This document shows positions 1-8,200 of a stretch of 42,958 nt of DNA, one piece after another. This stretch comes from an uncultured Collinsella sp. (GTDB taxonomy: Bacteria > Actinomycetota > Coriobacteriia > Coriobacteriales > Coriobacteriaceae), in the NCBI GenBank assembly GCA_900542165.1, contig UQMM01000020.1, positions 1 through 42,958 of the forward strand, given 5' to 3'. Under the pieces are notes generated by a model. That model saw only the letters and a list, made by a program, of their open reading frames with translations, made no database searches and was not told the DNA's origin. Both the position numbers and the translations under genes were made by a program. Numbering within the stretch: the stretch's first letter is position 1; each line of letters begins with the position of its first letter.

Positions 1-1304
1 ATCAAAAGCGCTTCACGCGTTTGCGCGGCGGCGCTCCGAATGTGCCCCAGCTGACTCAGATCGATATCGATCTTGACGGGCTGGTGTGCGGTATCCCATG
101 AAAGCCATGCCACAATCTCGTCATCGATAATCTTGGCCAGATATTTGGGGACCTTTTCTTCCTTAAGGGGATGGGCGGGGTCCAGCGCCAGGCGCAGGCG
201 TTGGTCGCAGGCGCGCATCATTTCACCGAGCTTGCTGCTCTTTTGCCTACTACCGTGGATACGCATACATTCCCAAAAGCCGTTTTGGCAACGGTAGATA
301 TGGATGGGATCCAGGCGGTATTCGCAGTCCTCGTGGCGCTCGGGCGCAAAGAATACGGCCGAGGCAAACATGGTGTAGGGCATGGCCGTCTCCTCCCCAA
401 ATAAGCTCGCCACGATGCCGGTCTTTCGGTGCGTGTCATAGTAGCGCGCCATACGGACATACACGGCGCACGCCACGTGGCGCAGATCGCGGTGGTGGCT
501 GCGGTCGAGCCGCGAGTTACTTAGGTTGTACGTGGAGAGGGCGTTGATGGCGGCCATGAGTCGCTCCTCGCGCACCTCATCGGGCGGAAGGGGGAGCGTG
601 GGCTCGGAGGTTTTGCGACGCTTAGGGGTCTGGCCGGACGGTGCCGGCGCTGGCACAAGGTCTCGTGCCGCGTGCCACAGCTCGATAAGGGCATTATCGA
701 ACATGACGGTTTTAGAGTCACGAAGCAGCTTGGGGTCGAGCGCGTGGAACACGGCGTAATCCTGCAGCCACACGCGCGCAAACCGGTCGATGCCGGGCTC
801 AAAGGCGCGGTAGGCATCCCAAAAGGCCTTGATCTTGTTAAAACCCTCGAGCGGATTATCTACGCCAATGCCGCAAATCAGCTCATAGAGATACAGAAAG
901 GCAAAGGATGTAGACGTTTCCTCGACGGTTCCGCGGCGCACTTGGGCACGCCAGGTAAAGTAGCCGCGCAACTGCCGGTCGCTCATGGCGTTGTAGGTGG
1001 GAAAGTACGACTTAAAGGTGCCGTTGTAGGGGCAGTCGTCCTCAAAGTCGGCCATCAGCAGGCCTTGGCGGTAGAAAAGCTCGGCTTCCGAAAGCCAACG
1101 GCCCGCGCCGCCCTTGGGGTCTTCTTGCCAACGCGATATCTCACGCATCTTGCGGTACTGGTCGGGGAGGAAGTTCTGCATCTGTCGGCCGGTCTTGAGA
1201 ATCGGCTCGTCTGCGTAGACCTCATGTGAGAAGCGAGCGGACTGATGGGTCCGGGCCTCGGCCATAATGCGCTCGATGAGCATCTTGATGTCCTGGTCGG
1301 CCAC
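1..1304 (-). CDS. TerB N-terminal domain protein, 3' end beyond the left edge
   Basis: An open minus-strand frame runs from a GTG at 1304 to the window edge without a stop (434 codons visible). An AGGAGAGGAG ribosome-binding site sits just upstream of the GTG. Residues about 70-165 carry the TerB_N signature: FYRQGLLMADFEDD, then YNGTFKSYFPTYNAMSD, QLRGYFTWRAQVRRG and FLYLYELICGIGVDNPLEGF. The TerB_C part expected in this family would lie in or beyond the left edge. Proteins of this class are linked to tellurite-resistance-like and phage-defence-like systems and often sit beside helicases, but their biochemical role is not settled. No signal peptide or membrane segment is seen, so it is probably cytoplasmic. 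The family call is fairly secure; the function is open. Confidence 0.82.
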   Translation of the reverse strand, partial: MADQDIKMLIERIMAEARTHQSARFSHEVYADEPILKTGRQMQNFLPDQYRKMREISRWQEDPKGGAGRWLSEAELFYRQGLLMADFEDDCPYNGTFKSYFPTYNAMSDRQLRGYFTWRAQVRRGTVEETSTSFAFLYLYELICGIGVDNPLEGFNKIKAFWDAYRAFEPGIDRFARVWLQDYAVFHALDPKLLRDSKTVMFDNALIELWHAARDLVPAPAPSGQTPKRRKTSEPTLPLPPDEVREERLMAAINALSTYNLSNSRLDRSHHRDLRHVACAVYVRMARYYDTHRKTGIVASLFGEETAMPYTMFASAVFFAPERHEDCEYRLDPIHIYRCQNGFWECMRIHGSRQKSSKLGEMMRACDQRLRLALDPAHPLKEEKVPKYLAKIIDDEIVAWLSWDTAHQPVKIDIDLSQLGHIRSAAAQTREALL

Positions 1305-1392
1305 CGCTTCTCCTCTCCTAACGCAGCTTCGGTGACCTCATATCATAGCACAGCATCAAACAGGTGTTCGGGATGCCGCTGCGTTGATAGAT

Positions 1393-2109
1393 TTAGAACA
1401 GGAGGGCGTAGATGACGGCGATGACGACGGAGGGGAGCATATTGGCCGTGCGGAAGGTCTGAGGACGGATGAGGTTGACGCCGACGCAGAAGATGAGCAT
1501 GGAGCCTACGAGCGAAAGGCTGTCGAGGGCTGCCGTGGTCATGATGGGGGAGAGTGCGCCGGCAAACAGCGTGATCGTCCCCTGGAACACGGCGACGGGC
1601 AGGGCGGAGAAAATGCAGCCGCGGCCAAGCGACGCCGTCATGGTGCAGACGATGATGCAGTCCAACGCGCCTTTCAGGGCGAGCGTGGACCAGTCGCCGA
1701 GCAGACCGTCCTGGATCGATCCCACAATGGCCATGGCGCCGATACACACAGTGAGTGAAGTCGAGACAAAAGCGTTGGTGAACTCGTTATCGCCCTCACT
1801 GCCGGTTTTGCGCTTGAGCCATTCGCCAAGGTTCTCGATGGCGGCTTCCAAGTTGACGGCCTCGCCGATGAGCGAACCGAGCGCAAATGAGACGATGAGC
1901 ATGGTGGTACCGGTGGTCGCTAGCGCCTTCCCATCGATAAGGAGCATCTTTTGCATGGTGCCGCCAAGGCCGATAAACAGGACGCACAGCCCCGATGCTT
2001 TCATGAGCGTGTCTTGGATGCGCGGTGTAATGAAGCGGCCGCCCGCTAATCCCAAAAGACCGCCCGCAACTAAAAGCACAACGTTGATGATTGTTCCCAA
2101 GCCCGGCAT
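1393..2109 (-). CDS. DUF554 family integral membrane protein
   Basis: A 238-residue, strongly hydrophobic protein. It begins MPGLGTIINVVLLVAGGLLG and ends in a row of hydrophobic segments, matching the DUF554 (YdfK/YqgA) family in length and in the glycine-rich first helix. About six to seven membrane spans can be drawn. A longer frame opens at 2178, but the ATG at 2109 is preceded by CAGGAGGG at good spacing and gives the family's usual N-terminus, so that start is preferred. The physiological role of DUF554 is unknown; transport has been proposed only from topology. It lies downstream of the exported-protein operon on the same strand, after a gap of about 120 bp that contains an AT-rich promoter-like patch (TTATATAA at 2187-2194), so it may have its own promoter. 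Confidence 0.85.
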   Translation of the reverse strand: MPGLGTIINVVLLVAGGLLGLAGGRFITPRIQDTLMKASGLCVLFIGLGGTMQKMLLIDGKALATTGTTMLIVSFALGSLIGEAVNLEAAIENLGEWLKRKTGSEGDNEFTNAFVSTSLTVCIGAMAIVGSIQDGLLGDWSTLALKGALDCIIVCTMTASLGRGCIFSALPVAVFQGTITLFAGALSPIMTTAALDSLSLVGSMLIFCVGVNLIRPQTFRTANMLPSVVIAVIYALLF

Positions 2110-2227
2110 GAGCCCTCCTGTATTGATGCCAACGTGGCAATCGTAGCAGAACGAAATGCGAGGCACATCGCGACTCATCTAATACGTTATATAAGTGGTG
2201 TTAGGAATGATGCGCAGCATTTAAGCC

Positions 2228-3658
2228 TCAGGTGGTTGTCGGGACATAGGGATAGTATTCAAAGCGCAGTGTCATAAGCCGCTGCGGGGATTCGATAGCC
2301 GCGGCGATGATATTGGCATCGCGGGCACGATCAAACCCTTCGAGCTCGATCTGGTACGAGACGTCTTGCATAATGTCCAGACGTCGCCAGGCTAGGAGTG
2401 TGTCGCCATCGAATTCCAAGGTCTTGCCTCCGTCTGGAGCAACGGCGTATAGACGCAGTTTTGCGGTGGTTGCAGGGTCGACAACTGTGACCTTTTTAAT
2501 TTCGTTTCGAGTATTCTTGGCGCCCAACAAGGTGAGCAGTGTTGGGGCCACGACCTCGCCCGATGGCAAAAAGACGACTTCGATGGATTCAGGAAATGCG
2601 ATGATAGCCGACTTGCGGACGGGCTGATTGGCGGCGGCAGCTTCGATGTTCGCAGCGTCGATGACCTCTGTGTGGTCGAGCGCGGCAAGCACGCAGCAGT
2701 TACCTTCATCGATCTCTTGAGGATTAGCAAGCCCCAGACTGTCTGCGAGCTCGGGATCGTTTGGATCGGTAGTGGGCTCATTCGGTGCTTCGAAAGAAGC
2801 TGGGACGCTGTTTGTCGGCGACGGCGTGTCGCCCGCACCTGCTTCTTTGTCCGCGTTCTCTTCTTGTACGGTTGCGTTGATGGGTTCGTCGTTTGAGGGG
2901 AGCGTCTTGGCGTCAAGCGCGGAGGGGATAATTCCGATGGCTCCTGATCCGTTCCACTCCATTTCGAGAAGCGCCGGGTCGGCAAGAATGCGTTGCCTGC
3001 TTTGCGCGTGGGCATCGATTTCAATAGGGCCTGCCTCTATCCCTCGTGTAAGGCTGAGTGATCCGGCTGGCTTCTCGAAATGAGCGTCTGTGTCTTTGGT
3101 GCTGACGGCGTAGAACAGCAGGGACGCTTCTCCCGCCGCGATGGCATCGGTACCGGCTTTGGTCAGCCGCAACGATGCCGTGAATGAGAGGGTGGGCTGC
3201 GCATCGTCTGCATTCGCGGCGGCGCAGCCCAGACATATACCGCCTCCTTTCTCGAAAAACGCACCGTCGAAGGCGACCTTCGCTCCGTTCGCCGAGTCAT
3301 CGATCGAAGCGATGTCGATGTGCAGCTCTAAATTGCATGGATCGCCATCTGCGTCGAGCACAACCGAGCGCCACGTGCAGACGGCGTACCCCGCCTGGGA
3401 GCCGTTTGCCTTGTTCGAACGATTGATATCCACGACTATCGAACCGTCCGTATTACGACGAAGGCATCCCGAGGTTGAGATTGCAGCCTGTGCGATCGAA
3501 AAACGCTTGCACGCAATGGCGCTCGACGGATTTGATGCGGAGCTTAGGGCTGCTGGTAAGGAGTCTGCCATGACGGGAGTCGCCCAAGCGGCGACAGGCG
3601 TTCCGGTTGCGAGCGCGCCGCAGAGTGCGACGACGGGCAAAAGGTTCTTCGATGCCAT
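2228..3658 (-). CDS. Large exported protein of unknown function
   Basis: A 476-residue protein with a plain Sec signal: a lysine near the N-terminus, a hydrophobic core (LLPVVALCGALATG) and AWA-type cleavage near residue 26. The body is rich in beta-forming segments. It contains several cysteines, including CLRR, CTWRSV and CLGCAAA, and a low-complexity acidic/proline linker around residues 270-310. The C-terminus (FEYYPYVPTTT) has no sorting signal or membrane anchor. TAAGGAGACC gives a good ribosome-binding site. It is the last gene of a minus-strand run starting at 5434 and follows the LAQTG protein by only 18 bp, so co-transcription is likely. I do not recognise the family. An extracellular structural or adhesive role is an inference from export and context only. 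Confidence 0.75.
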   Translation of the reverse strand: MASKNLLPVVALCGALATGTPVAAWATPVMADSLPAALSSASNPSSAIACKRFSIAQAAISTSGCLRRNTDGSIVVDINRSNKANGSQAGYAVCTWRSVVLDADGDPCNLELHIDIASIDDSANGAKVAFDGAFFEKGGGICLGCAAANADDAQPTLSFTASLRLTKAGTDAIAAGEASLLFYAVSTKDTDAHFEKPAGSLSLTRGIEAGPIEIDAHAQSRQRILADPALLEMEWNGSGAIGIIPSALDAKTLPSNDEPINATVQEENADKEAGAGDTPSPTNSVPASFEAPNEPTTDPNDPELADSLGLANPQEIDEGNCCVLAALDHTEVIDAANIEAAAANQPVRKSAIIAFPESIEVVFLPSGEVVAPTLLTLLGAKNTRNEIKKVTVVDPATTAKLRLYAVAPDGGKTLEFDGDTLLAWRRLDIMQDVSYQIELEGFDRARDANIIAAAIESPQRLMTLRFEYYPYVPTTT

Positions 3659-3676
3659 GGGGTCTCCTTAGCTAAT

Positions 3677-3988
3677 TTAGTGCGGCCTGTCCGTGTTTTG
3701 TTTCTGGCTGCGTTTGATGTGCAGGCCGAGGCTGGCGGTTCCCGCGCCTGCTGCTGTGGCGCCTGCTGCCAAGAGCCATCGTCCATCGCCTGTCTGCGCC
3801 AATGGTTCCTCGCGGTCGCCGCGGTCGAGCCCCGAGAGGTCGACCGTCACTTGCGTGGCGGCCTGCGCCTGTTCTTGCTGGGCAAAGGCCATGGCTGGGC
3901 CAAACGCCAAAATACCGATGGCGGCGGCCAGGGCAACGGCCTTATGCCGTGTGCGCACCGGGCTCGACCGTCCAGGTGATCGTTGCAA
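3677..3988 (-). CDS. Tiny cell-wall-anchored protein with LAXTG sorting signal
   Basis: A 103-residue protein. After a signal peptide ending near AMAFAQQ there is a mature segment of only about 30 residues. It is followed by PLAQTGDG, a hydrophobic stretch (WLLAAGATAAGAGTASLGL) and a basic tail (KRSQK). That order is a classical sortase signal. LAXTG is the motif associated with class E sortases of GC-rich actinobacteria. The frame starts at TTG 3988, 8 nt after GAAGG, and overlaps the end of the upstream gene by 47 bp. A GTG at 3958 is an alternative start that keeps most of the signal peptide. No sortase gene lies in the window. The sorting signal is clear; the function of so short a mature peptide is unknown. 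Confidence 0.72.
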   Translation of the reverse strand: MQRSPGRSSPVRTRHKAVALAAAIGILAFGPAMAFAQQEQAQAATQVTVDLSGLDRGDREEPLAQTGDGRWLLAAGATAAGAGTASLGLHIKRSQKQNTDRPH

Positions 3989-4541
3989 CCTGATCGCCTT
4001 CGCCGGTTACGTGGAAGATGTCGCGCGTGACGCGGGCGACGTTTCCGCTTGTCTTGAGCTTAATTTTGTCCTTGCCGCCGGCAATGCCCTGGTAGCCCAT
4101 GTCGAAGGCTGCGTTCTTGGAAAGATCGAGGCCCGTCCCCTGCATTGCGGCGCTGGCGTTCTGGAGTGCGCCGTCGGGGCCGACCTTAAAGTCGATGGAG
4201 TTCTGCGCGGTTCCGGCCTTGGCGTCGGCAGCAATGGTCCAGGTGTTCATGGCGTCGATCTTCATGTTGGTGACATGGATGCCGTAGGCCGAATGATTAT
4301 CGATGGTGGTCGCGTCTTCTGAGGGGCCCTGGAGCGTGCCGTCGGCCTTGGCGACGAAGGGAATAACCGTCGGAACTTTGAACTCAACGTTGTCGATCTC
4401 GGTCCTGACCATTACTTTCGTGGTTCCAACGCGCCCGGCCGCCATAGCTGGCGTCGGGGCAGCGCCCATTGCGAGCGCGAGCGCGAGCCCTGCGCCCACG
4501 ACGAGCGCTCTGGCTCCGTTCATGTTCCTGGTGATGTCCAT
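3942..4541 (-). CDS. Exported beta-rich protein of unknown function
   Basis: A 199-residue protein with a typical signal peptide (ALVVGAGLALALAMGAAP, cleavage after AMA, about residue 34). The mature part has alternating beta segments, including KVPTVIPFVAKADGTL and TTIDNHSAYGIHVTNMKI, and resembles small secreted beta-sandwich surface proteins. No C-terminal anchor is present, so it would be released or held by partners. An AAAGGAA ribosome-binding site precedes the ATG. Its stop lies inside the start region of the LAQTG gene, so the two are probably translationally coupled. Similarity to WxL-like or TasA-like surface proteins is an impression from pattern only and was not tested. Confidence 0.72.
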   Translation of the reverse strand: MDITRNMNGARALVVGAGLALALAMGAAPTPAMAAGRVGTTKVMVRTEIDNVEFKVPTVIPFVAKADGTLQGPSEDATTIDNHSAYGIHVTNMKIDAMNTWTIAADAKAGTAQNSIDFKVGPDGALQNASAAMQGTGLDLSKNAAFDMGYQGIAGGKDKIKLKTSGNVARVTRDIFHVTGEGDQVATITWTVEPGAHTA

Positions 4542-4631
4542 GGTCGTTCCTTTCTATTCGCCGCGGGCCGTCCCCGCGATGATTGGACGAATGCTGGTGA
4601 ATTGCATGCGGTGCCGCGTCGGCCGGAAAAG

Positions 4632-5141
4632 CTAGTTCTCGGCTTGCTCAACCCGCACCTTGACACGTGTCGGATTGCCGTGGTTGTCGAGGGTCTTGGC
4701 ATCGAGTGCCTGGATCTCGATGTACGCCTCGCCTTCTTTGATGTCGCCGGCGGGGCACGTCTCGATTGTCTTGCCGGTCTCGACCACACCGGATTCGTAC
4801 ATGGTCTCGTCGTTTTGGATGACGCGGAATCGCTGGGGAAATCTATTGTCTTGGACGTTTTGCACGTTGACGCGCAGCTTGCCGTCCTCCTGCAGCTGAG
4901 CGACCGGTGCGACCGAAATCGTCATCATGTTGTCGCGGACGATGGCGTCGAGCTCATCTTGGATTTCCTGACGCGTTTTGCCCTCCGCCGTCGTAACCGA
5001 AGCGCCCGCCTCGGGTACGGGCTGCGACTGCCAAGCGTATAGTCCTACGGCGACAAGGGCGCAGACGATGGCCAAGCAGGCAACGATGAGCTTCTTGCGA
5101 TGCCCCAGGCCTGCAAAGTGGGGTAGCTTCTTCGCGCTCAT
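4632..5141 (-). CDS. Membrane-anchored extracellular protein of unknown function
   Basis: A 169-residue protein with a short basic cytoplasmic start (MSAKKLPHFAGLGHRKK) and one membrane helix (LIVACLAIVCALVAVGLYAW, about residues 18-37). An external domain of about 125 residues follows. That domain is beta-rich and polar (RQEIQDELDAIVRDNMMTIS, DGKLRVNVQNVQDNRFPQRF), with a single cysteine. No lipobox or sortase motif is seen, so the helix probably acts as an uncleaved anchor. The start overlaps the preceding 98-residue gene by 4 bp (ATGA), a strong sign of translational coupling. AAGGATG upstream gives a ribosome-binding site. I do not recognise the family; the context suggests a membrane partner of the exported proteins downstream. 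Confidence 0.72.
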   Translation of the reverse strand: MSAKKLPHFAGLGHRKKLIVACLAIVCALVAVGLYAWQSQPVPEAGASVTTAEGKTRQEIQDELDAIVRDNMMTISVAPVAQLQEDGKLRVNVQNVQDNRFPQRFRVIQNDETMYESGVVETGKTIETCPAGDIKEGEAYIEIQALDAKTLDNHGNPTRVKVRVEQAEN

Positions 5142-5434
5142 GCGGCATCCTTGGCGGTATAGATGCGCGCAAAGGTGGACGGGTCCGCTCCAAAGAGCAT
5201 ATGAAGCATCAGGCGGCGCGAGTAGACAAGCTCGTCGAAGTCGGGAGGGAGCACGATGTCGTGGATATGCGCGATATGGTGGGCGAGCGCCGAGAACGAC
5301 TCGGGGTCGCAGATCACATCGGTGGTAACGTGGTAGACCGCCGTATCGGGGAATGCCTCTTCGTCGAAAGGCAGGAGATGGGGATCGTCGTCGACTTCGA
5401 TGGCGATGCCGTACTGGGGCCAGTAATATGCCAT
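5138..5434 (-). CDS. Small cytoplasmic protein, first gene of the exported-protein operon
   Basis: A 98-residue soluble protein with no signal or membrane segment. It has an acidic N-terminal half (VEVDDDPHLLPFDEEAFPD is typical) and a helical, histidine-rich middle (ALAHHIAHIHDI), then LVYSRRLMLHMLFG. The start has an excellent GGGAGG ribosome-binding site. It opens the minus-strand run that continues with the membrane-anchored, secreted and LAQTG proteins, sharing a 4-bp overlap with the next gene. The length, coupling and clean ribosome-binding site argue for a real gene. No family is recognised. A regulatory or chaperone-like role for the operon is possible but unsupported. Confidence 0.65.
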   Translation of the reverse strand: MAYYWPQYGIAIEVDDDPHLLPFDEEAFPDTAVYHVTTDVICDPESFSALAHHIAHIHDIVLPPDFDELVYSRRLMLHMLFGADPSTFARIYTAKDAA

Positions 5435-5508
5435 GGGAACCTCCCTGCTTCTAGGGTCAAAACTTCTGTCGGTTTTGGCTGTCGATGCCGACGGTATCAG
5501 CCGCTACT

Positions 5509-5543
5509 TGACCAATTGCTGACCAAATGCTTGACGGATTGGT
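5509..5543. promoter_or_regulatory. Candidate operator: tandem TGACCAA repeats with ACCAAT/ATTGGT arms
   Basis: Two nearly identical 11-mers, TGACCAATTGC (5509-5519) and TGACCAAATGC (5520-5530), lie head to tail, followed by TTGACGG. ACCAAT at 5511-5516 forms an inverted pair with ATTGGT at 5538-5543. The 11-bp period is close to one DNA turn. The site lies in the divergent gap between the exported-protein operon and the lactate dehydrogenase cluster. TGGT/ACCA arms recall sites of GntR/FadR-type regulators such as LldR; that link is inference. The rest of the 346-bp gap (5435-5780) is A-tract rich and holds no convincing gene. Confidence 0.4.
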
Positions 5544-5670
5544 GTCTCCGCAGGTAAAAGGCGGCAAAAAATACTCCAACTTTTTTCGAGTGACAATCGC
5601 GCGGTCGGCGACGGCGGGGCCATATGTGTCAAAAGCATCGTCTGCCGAGGAAATCAAGCCGCTCGCCGAA

Positions 5671-5699
5671 TTGCACGAACGTAAAAATCGCCAATTATG
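5671..5699 (+). promoter_or_regulatory. Possible promoter of the lactate dehydrogenase cluster
   Basis: TTGCAC at 5671-5676 and ATTATG at 5694-5699 are separated by 17 bp and lie about 80 bp upstream of the GTG start at 5781. Both hexamers are imperfect, so this is only a candidate. Confidence 0.3.
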
Positions 5700-5780
5700 G
5701 AGACGGTCTCGAACACGTCGACGAAACGATGCGGTAACATCTCCCTGCAAACACTGTAGTTAGCTAAAGGGGGAGTTCGC

Positions 5781-7382
5781 GTGTCTGCAACCATCAAACC
5801 CTTCACCGACGAGTTCGAAGAGTATGGTCGCGATGAGTCTCGCGCATCGGGCGAGGCCTCGAGCATCTCGTTTCCGACAACGGAAGACGAGGTCCGTGCC
5901 ATTTTGGAAAAGCTCCATGCCGAGCGTGTCCCGGTAACGGTTCAGGGCGCCCGAACCGGCCTTGCCGCCGGTGCCGTGCCCCACGGCGGGCATATCCTCA
6001 ATACTTCCCGTATGAATCGCTACTTGGGCCTTCGCCGCGATGAACAAGGCCAATTTCTGCTGCGCGTGGAGCCGGGCGTTGTGCTCTCGGAGCTGCGCAA
6101 GCAGCTGAGCAAGAAGGTTCTGCCGACTGCTGGTTGGGACCAGGCATCGCTTGAGGCCTACGAGGAGTTCCAAGAGGCCCCCGAGCAGTTCTTTCCCACC
6201 GATCCCACCGAGACGTCTGCCTGTCTGGGCGGCATGGCGGCATGTAACGCCTCTGGTGCCCGCAGCTACGCCTACGGTCCCATGCGCCCACATATCATGG
6301 GACTCCACGTCGCACTGGCTGATGGCGATTTGCTTGAGCTTCAGCGCGGCGAGGCGTTTGCCCAGGGCCGCCACCTGTCGCTCGTGACGGCAGCGGGCCG
6401 TACGCTCGAGCTCGATCTTCCCGGCTATACCATGCCCAAGACAAAAAATGCCTCAGGCTATTTCGTTGCGGACGAAATGGACGCCATCGACCTCTTTATC
6501 GGTGCTTGCGGCACGCTCGGCGTTATCACCGAGCTCGAGATTGCCCTGCAGGCGGCGCCTGCGGTCGTTTGGGGTGTGAGCTGCTTTTTCGATAGCGAAG
6601 ACAAGGCCGTGTCCTTTACCGATTCCGTGCGCCCCGTCCTGTCCCATGCGGCTGCCATCGAGTACTTCGACGCTGGCGCCCTGGATATTCTACGTCGCCA
6701 GCGCGAGCAGTCGACCGCGTTCGCCTCGCTGCCGGCGCTCGACAAAGACGCTAAGGTCTGTGTTTACGTGGAGCTCGACTGCGACGACGAAGCCCAGGCG
6801 ACTGAGGAGCTGTATCACTTGGGGTGGGTACTAGAGCTTGCGGGCGGCAGCGACGATGCGACATGGGTCGCGCGCACCGAAGTCGATCGCGAATGCCAGC
6901 GGTTCTTCCGCCACGCGGTGCCCGAGAGCGTCAACATGCTTATCGACGAGCGTCGCCGCACGGATCTCACCATCACCAAACTGGGTTCGGACATGTCGGT
7001 GCCCAATGCACGCCTTGCCGATGTCGTGGCCCTCTATCGCCGCACACTGGCCGAAAGCGGGCTTGAATCTGCTGCCTGGGGGCACATCGGTAACAACCAT
7101 CTGCATGTGAACATCCTGCCGCGCGATGCGCAGGACTACCGTCGCGGTGGCGAGCTGTTTGCCCAGTGGGCTGCGGAGGTAACGGCTATGGGCGGTGCCG
7201 TTTCTGCCGAGCACGGCGTCGGCAAGATCAAGGCGGGCTTCTTAGAGACGATGTACGGTCACGAGGCCATGGTCGAGTCGGCGCGGCTCAAGCTCCAGCT
7301 CGATCCCGACGGGCAGCTGGGTCGCGGCAACCTGTTTTCGGAGAAGCTCTTGGATGAGCTCGTCCAGAAAGGGAGTGCGTGA
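5781..7382 (+). CDS. FAD-linked D-lactate dehydrogenase (GlcD family), catalytic subunit of an LDH-ETF complex
   Basis: A 533-residue flavoprotein of the GlcD/D-lactate dehydrogenase family. The N-terminal FAD-binding (PCMH) domain shows GARTGLAAGAVPHGG and, near residue 150, SACLGGMAACNASGARSYAYG. The C-terminal FAD-oxidase domain shows WGHIGNNHLHVN near residues 433-445 and SAEHGVGKIK, the usual histidine-containing motifs. The GTG at 5781 follows AAAGGGGGAG. The gene is followed directly by etfB and etfA with 2-bp to zero spacing. In Acetobacterium woodii the matching trio (LctBCD) couples NAD+-dependent lactate oxidation to reduced-ferredoxin consumption; the same role is inferred here. 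A glycolate or other 2-hydroxyacid substrate cannot be excluded from sequence. Confidence 0.85.
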   Translation: MSATIKPFTDEFEEYGRDESRASGEASSISFPTTEDEVRAILEKLHAERVPVTVQGARTGLAAGAVPHGGHILNTSRMNRYLGLRRDEQGQFLLRVEPGVVLSELRKQLSKKVLPTAGWDQASLEAYEEFQEAPEQFFPTDPTETSACLGGMAACNASGARSYAYGPMRPHIMGLHVALADGDLLELQRGEAFAQGRHLSLVTAAGRTLELDLPGYTMPKTKNASGYFVADEMDAIDLFIGACGTLGVITELEIALQAAPAVVWGVSCFFDSEDKAVSFTDSVRPVLSHAAAIEYFDAGALDILRRQREQSTAFASLPALDKDAKVCVYVELDCDDEAQATEELYHLGWVLELAGGSDDATWVARTEVDRECQRFFRHAVPESVNMLIDERRRTDLTITKLGSDMSVPNARLADVVALYRRTLAESGLESAAWGHIGNNHLHVNILPRDAQDYRRGGELFAQWAAEVTAMGGAVSAEHGVGKIKAGFLETMYGHEAMVESARLKLQLDPDGQLGRGNLFSEKLLDELVQKGSA

Positions 7383-7384
7383 AG

Positions 7385-8200
7385 ATGAGCGATTTCCATA
7401 TGGTGGTGTGCGTCAAGGCCGTGCCGGGCAGCACCGAGGTCAAGATGGACCCCAAGACCAATACCATCGTGCGCGATGGCAAGCAGACGGTCATTAATCC
7501 CTTTGATGCGAGCGCTTTGGAATGCGCGCTGGCGCTGAAAGACGACTTTATCGGCTTTGGCATGGACGTGCGCGTAACGGTGGTGTCGATGGGCATCCCC
7601 GCGACCGAGTTGCTGCTGCGCGACTGCATCGCTCGAGGTGCCGACGACGCGCTGCTGCTGACCGATCGCGCCTTTGCAGGTGCCGATACCCTGGCGACCA
7701 CCTATGCTCTCAAATGCGGCATCGAGGCGCTCGACGAGGACTTCGATCTGCTCATCTGCGGCAAGATGGCGGTGGATGGCGATACGGCCCAGATTGGTCC
7801 CGAGCTTGCCGGTGCCTTTGAGATTCCCTGCGTGACCGACGTGAGCTGCGTGCAAAGCGCGGGCTTTACGACGTGTGGCTCGCTGGCGCTCGTTCACGGA
7901 TGCGATGCCGGCGAGGAGACGGTGTGTCTTGAGATGCCGTGCGCGATGACGACTGCCAAGGAGATTGGCCAGTTGCGTATGCCGAGTATTGCCGGTATTC
8001 GCGCGGCGGAGGAGGCGGACGTGCGCGTGGTCAGTGCCGCCGACGTGAACGCCGACCCCGCGCGTTGCGGTCTTGCCGGGTCGCCGACACAGGTCGTGCG
8101 CTCGTTTGTGCCCGACCGTGATCAAACGTGCGAGACCGTTGAGGGCACGGCATCCGAGCAGGCGGAAAAGCTCGCCAAGATTATCGAGGGGATGGCATAG
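7385..8200 (+). CDS. etfB: Electron transfer flavoprotein beta subunit, LDH-associated
   Basis: A 271-residue EtfB. The N-terminus (VVCVKAVPGSTEVKMDPKTN) and VINPFDASALECALALKD are typical of ETF beta subunits of the bifurcating type. DGDTAQIGPELAG near residue 135 is the flavin-contact motif. The reading frame could also start at GTG 7379, which overlaps the dehydrogenase stop by 4 bp. The ATG at 7385 is better spaced (9 nt) from GGGAG. With EtfA it would hold the FADs that pass electrons between the dehydrogenase, NAD(H) and ferredoxin. The position between ldh and etfA supports an obligate complex with these partners. Confidence 0.88.
   Translation: MSDFHMVVCVKAVPGSTEVKMDPKTNTIVRDGKQTVINPFDASALECALALKDDFIGFGMDVRVTVVSMGIPATELLLRDCIARGADDALLLTDRAFAGADTLATTYALKCGIEALDEDFDLLICGKMAVDGDTAQIGPELAGAFEIPCVTDVSCVQSAGFTTCGSLALVHGCDAGEETVCLEMPCAMTTAKEIGQLRMPSIAGIRAAEEADVRVVSAADVNADPARCGLAGSPTQVVRSFVPDRDQTCETVEGTASEQAEKLAKIIEGMA

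Noticed and set aside
672..1229. A 185-codon plus-strand frame at the left end
   Set aside because: It lies antisense to the TerB_N gene, which has family motifs and a good ribosome-binding site.
5457..5750. A 97-codon minus-strand frame in the divergent gap
   Set aside because: It has no convincing start signal, an unusual composition and no recognised motif. It also covers the operator-like repeats and the likely promoter of the lactate cluster.
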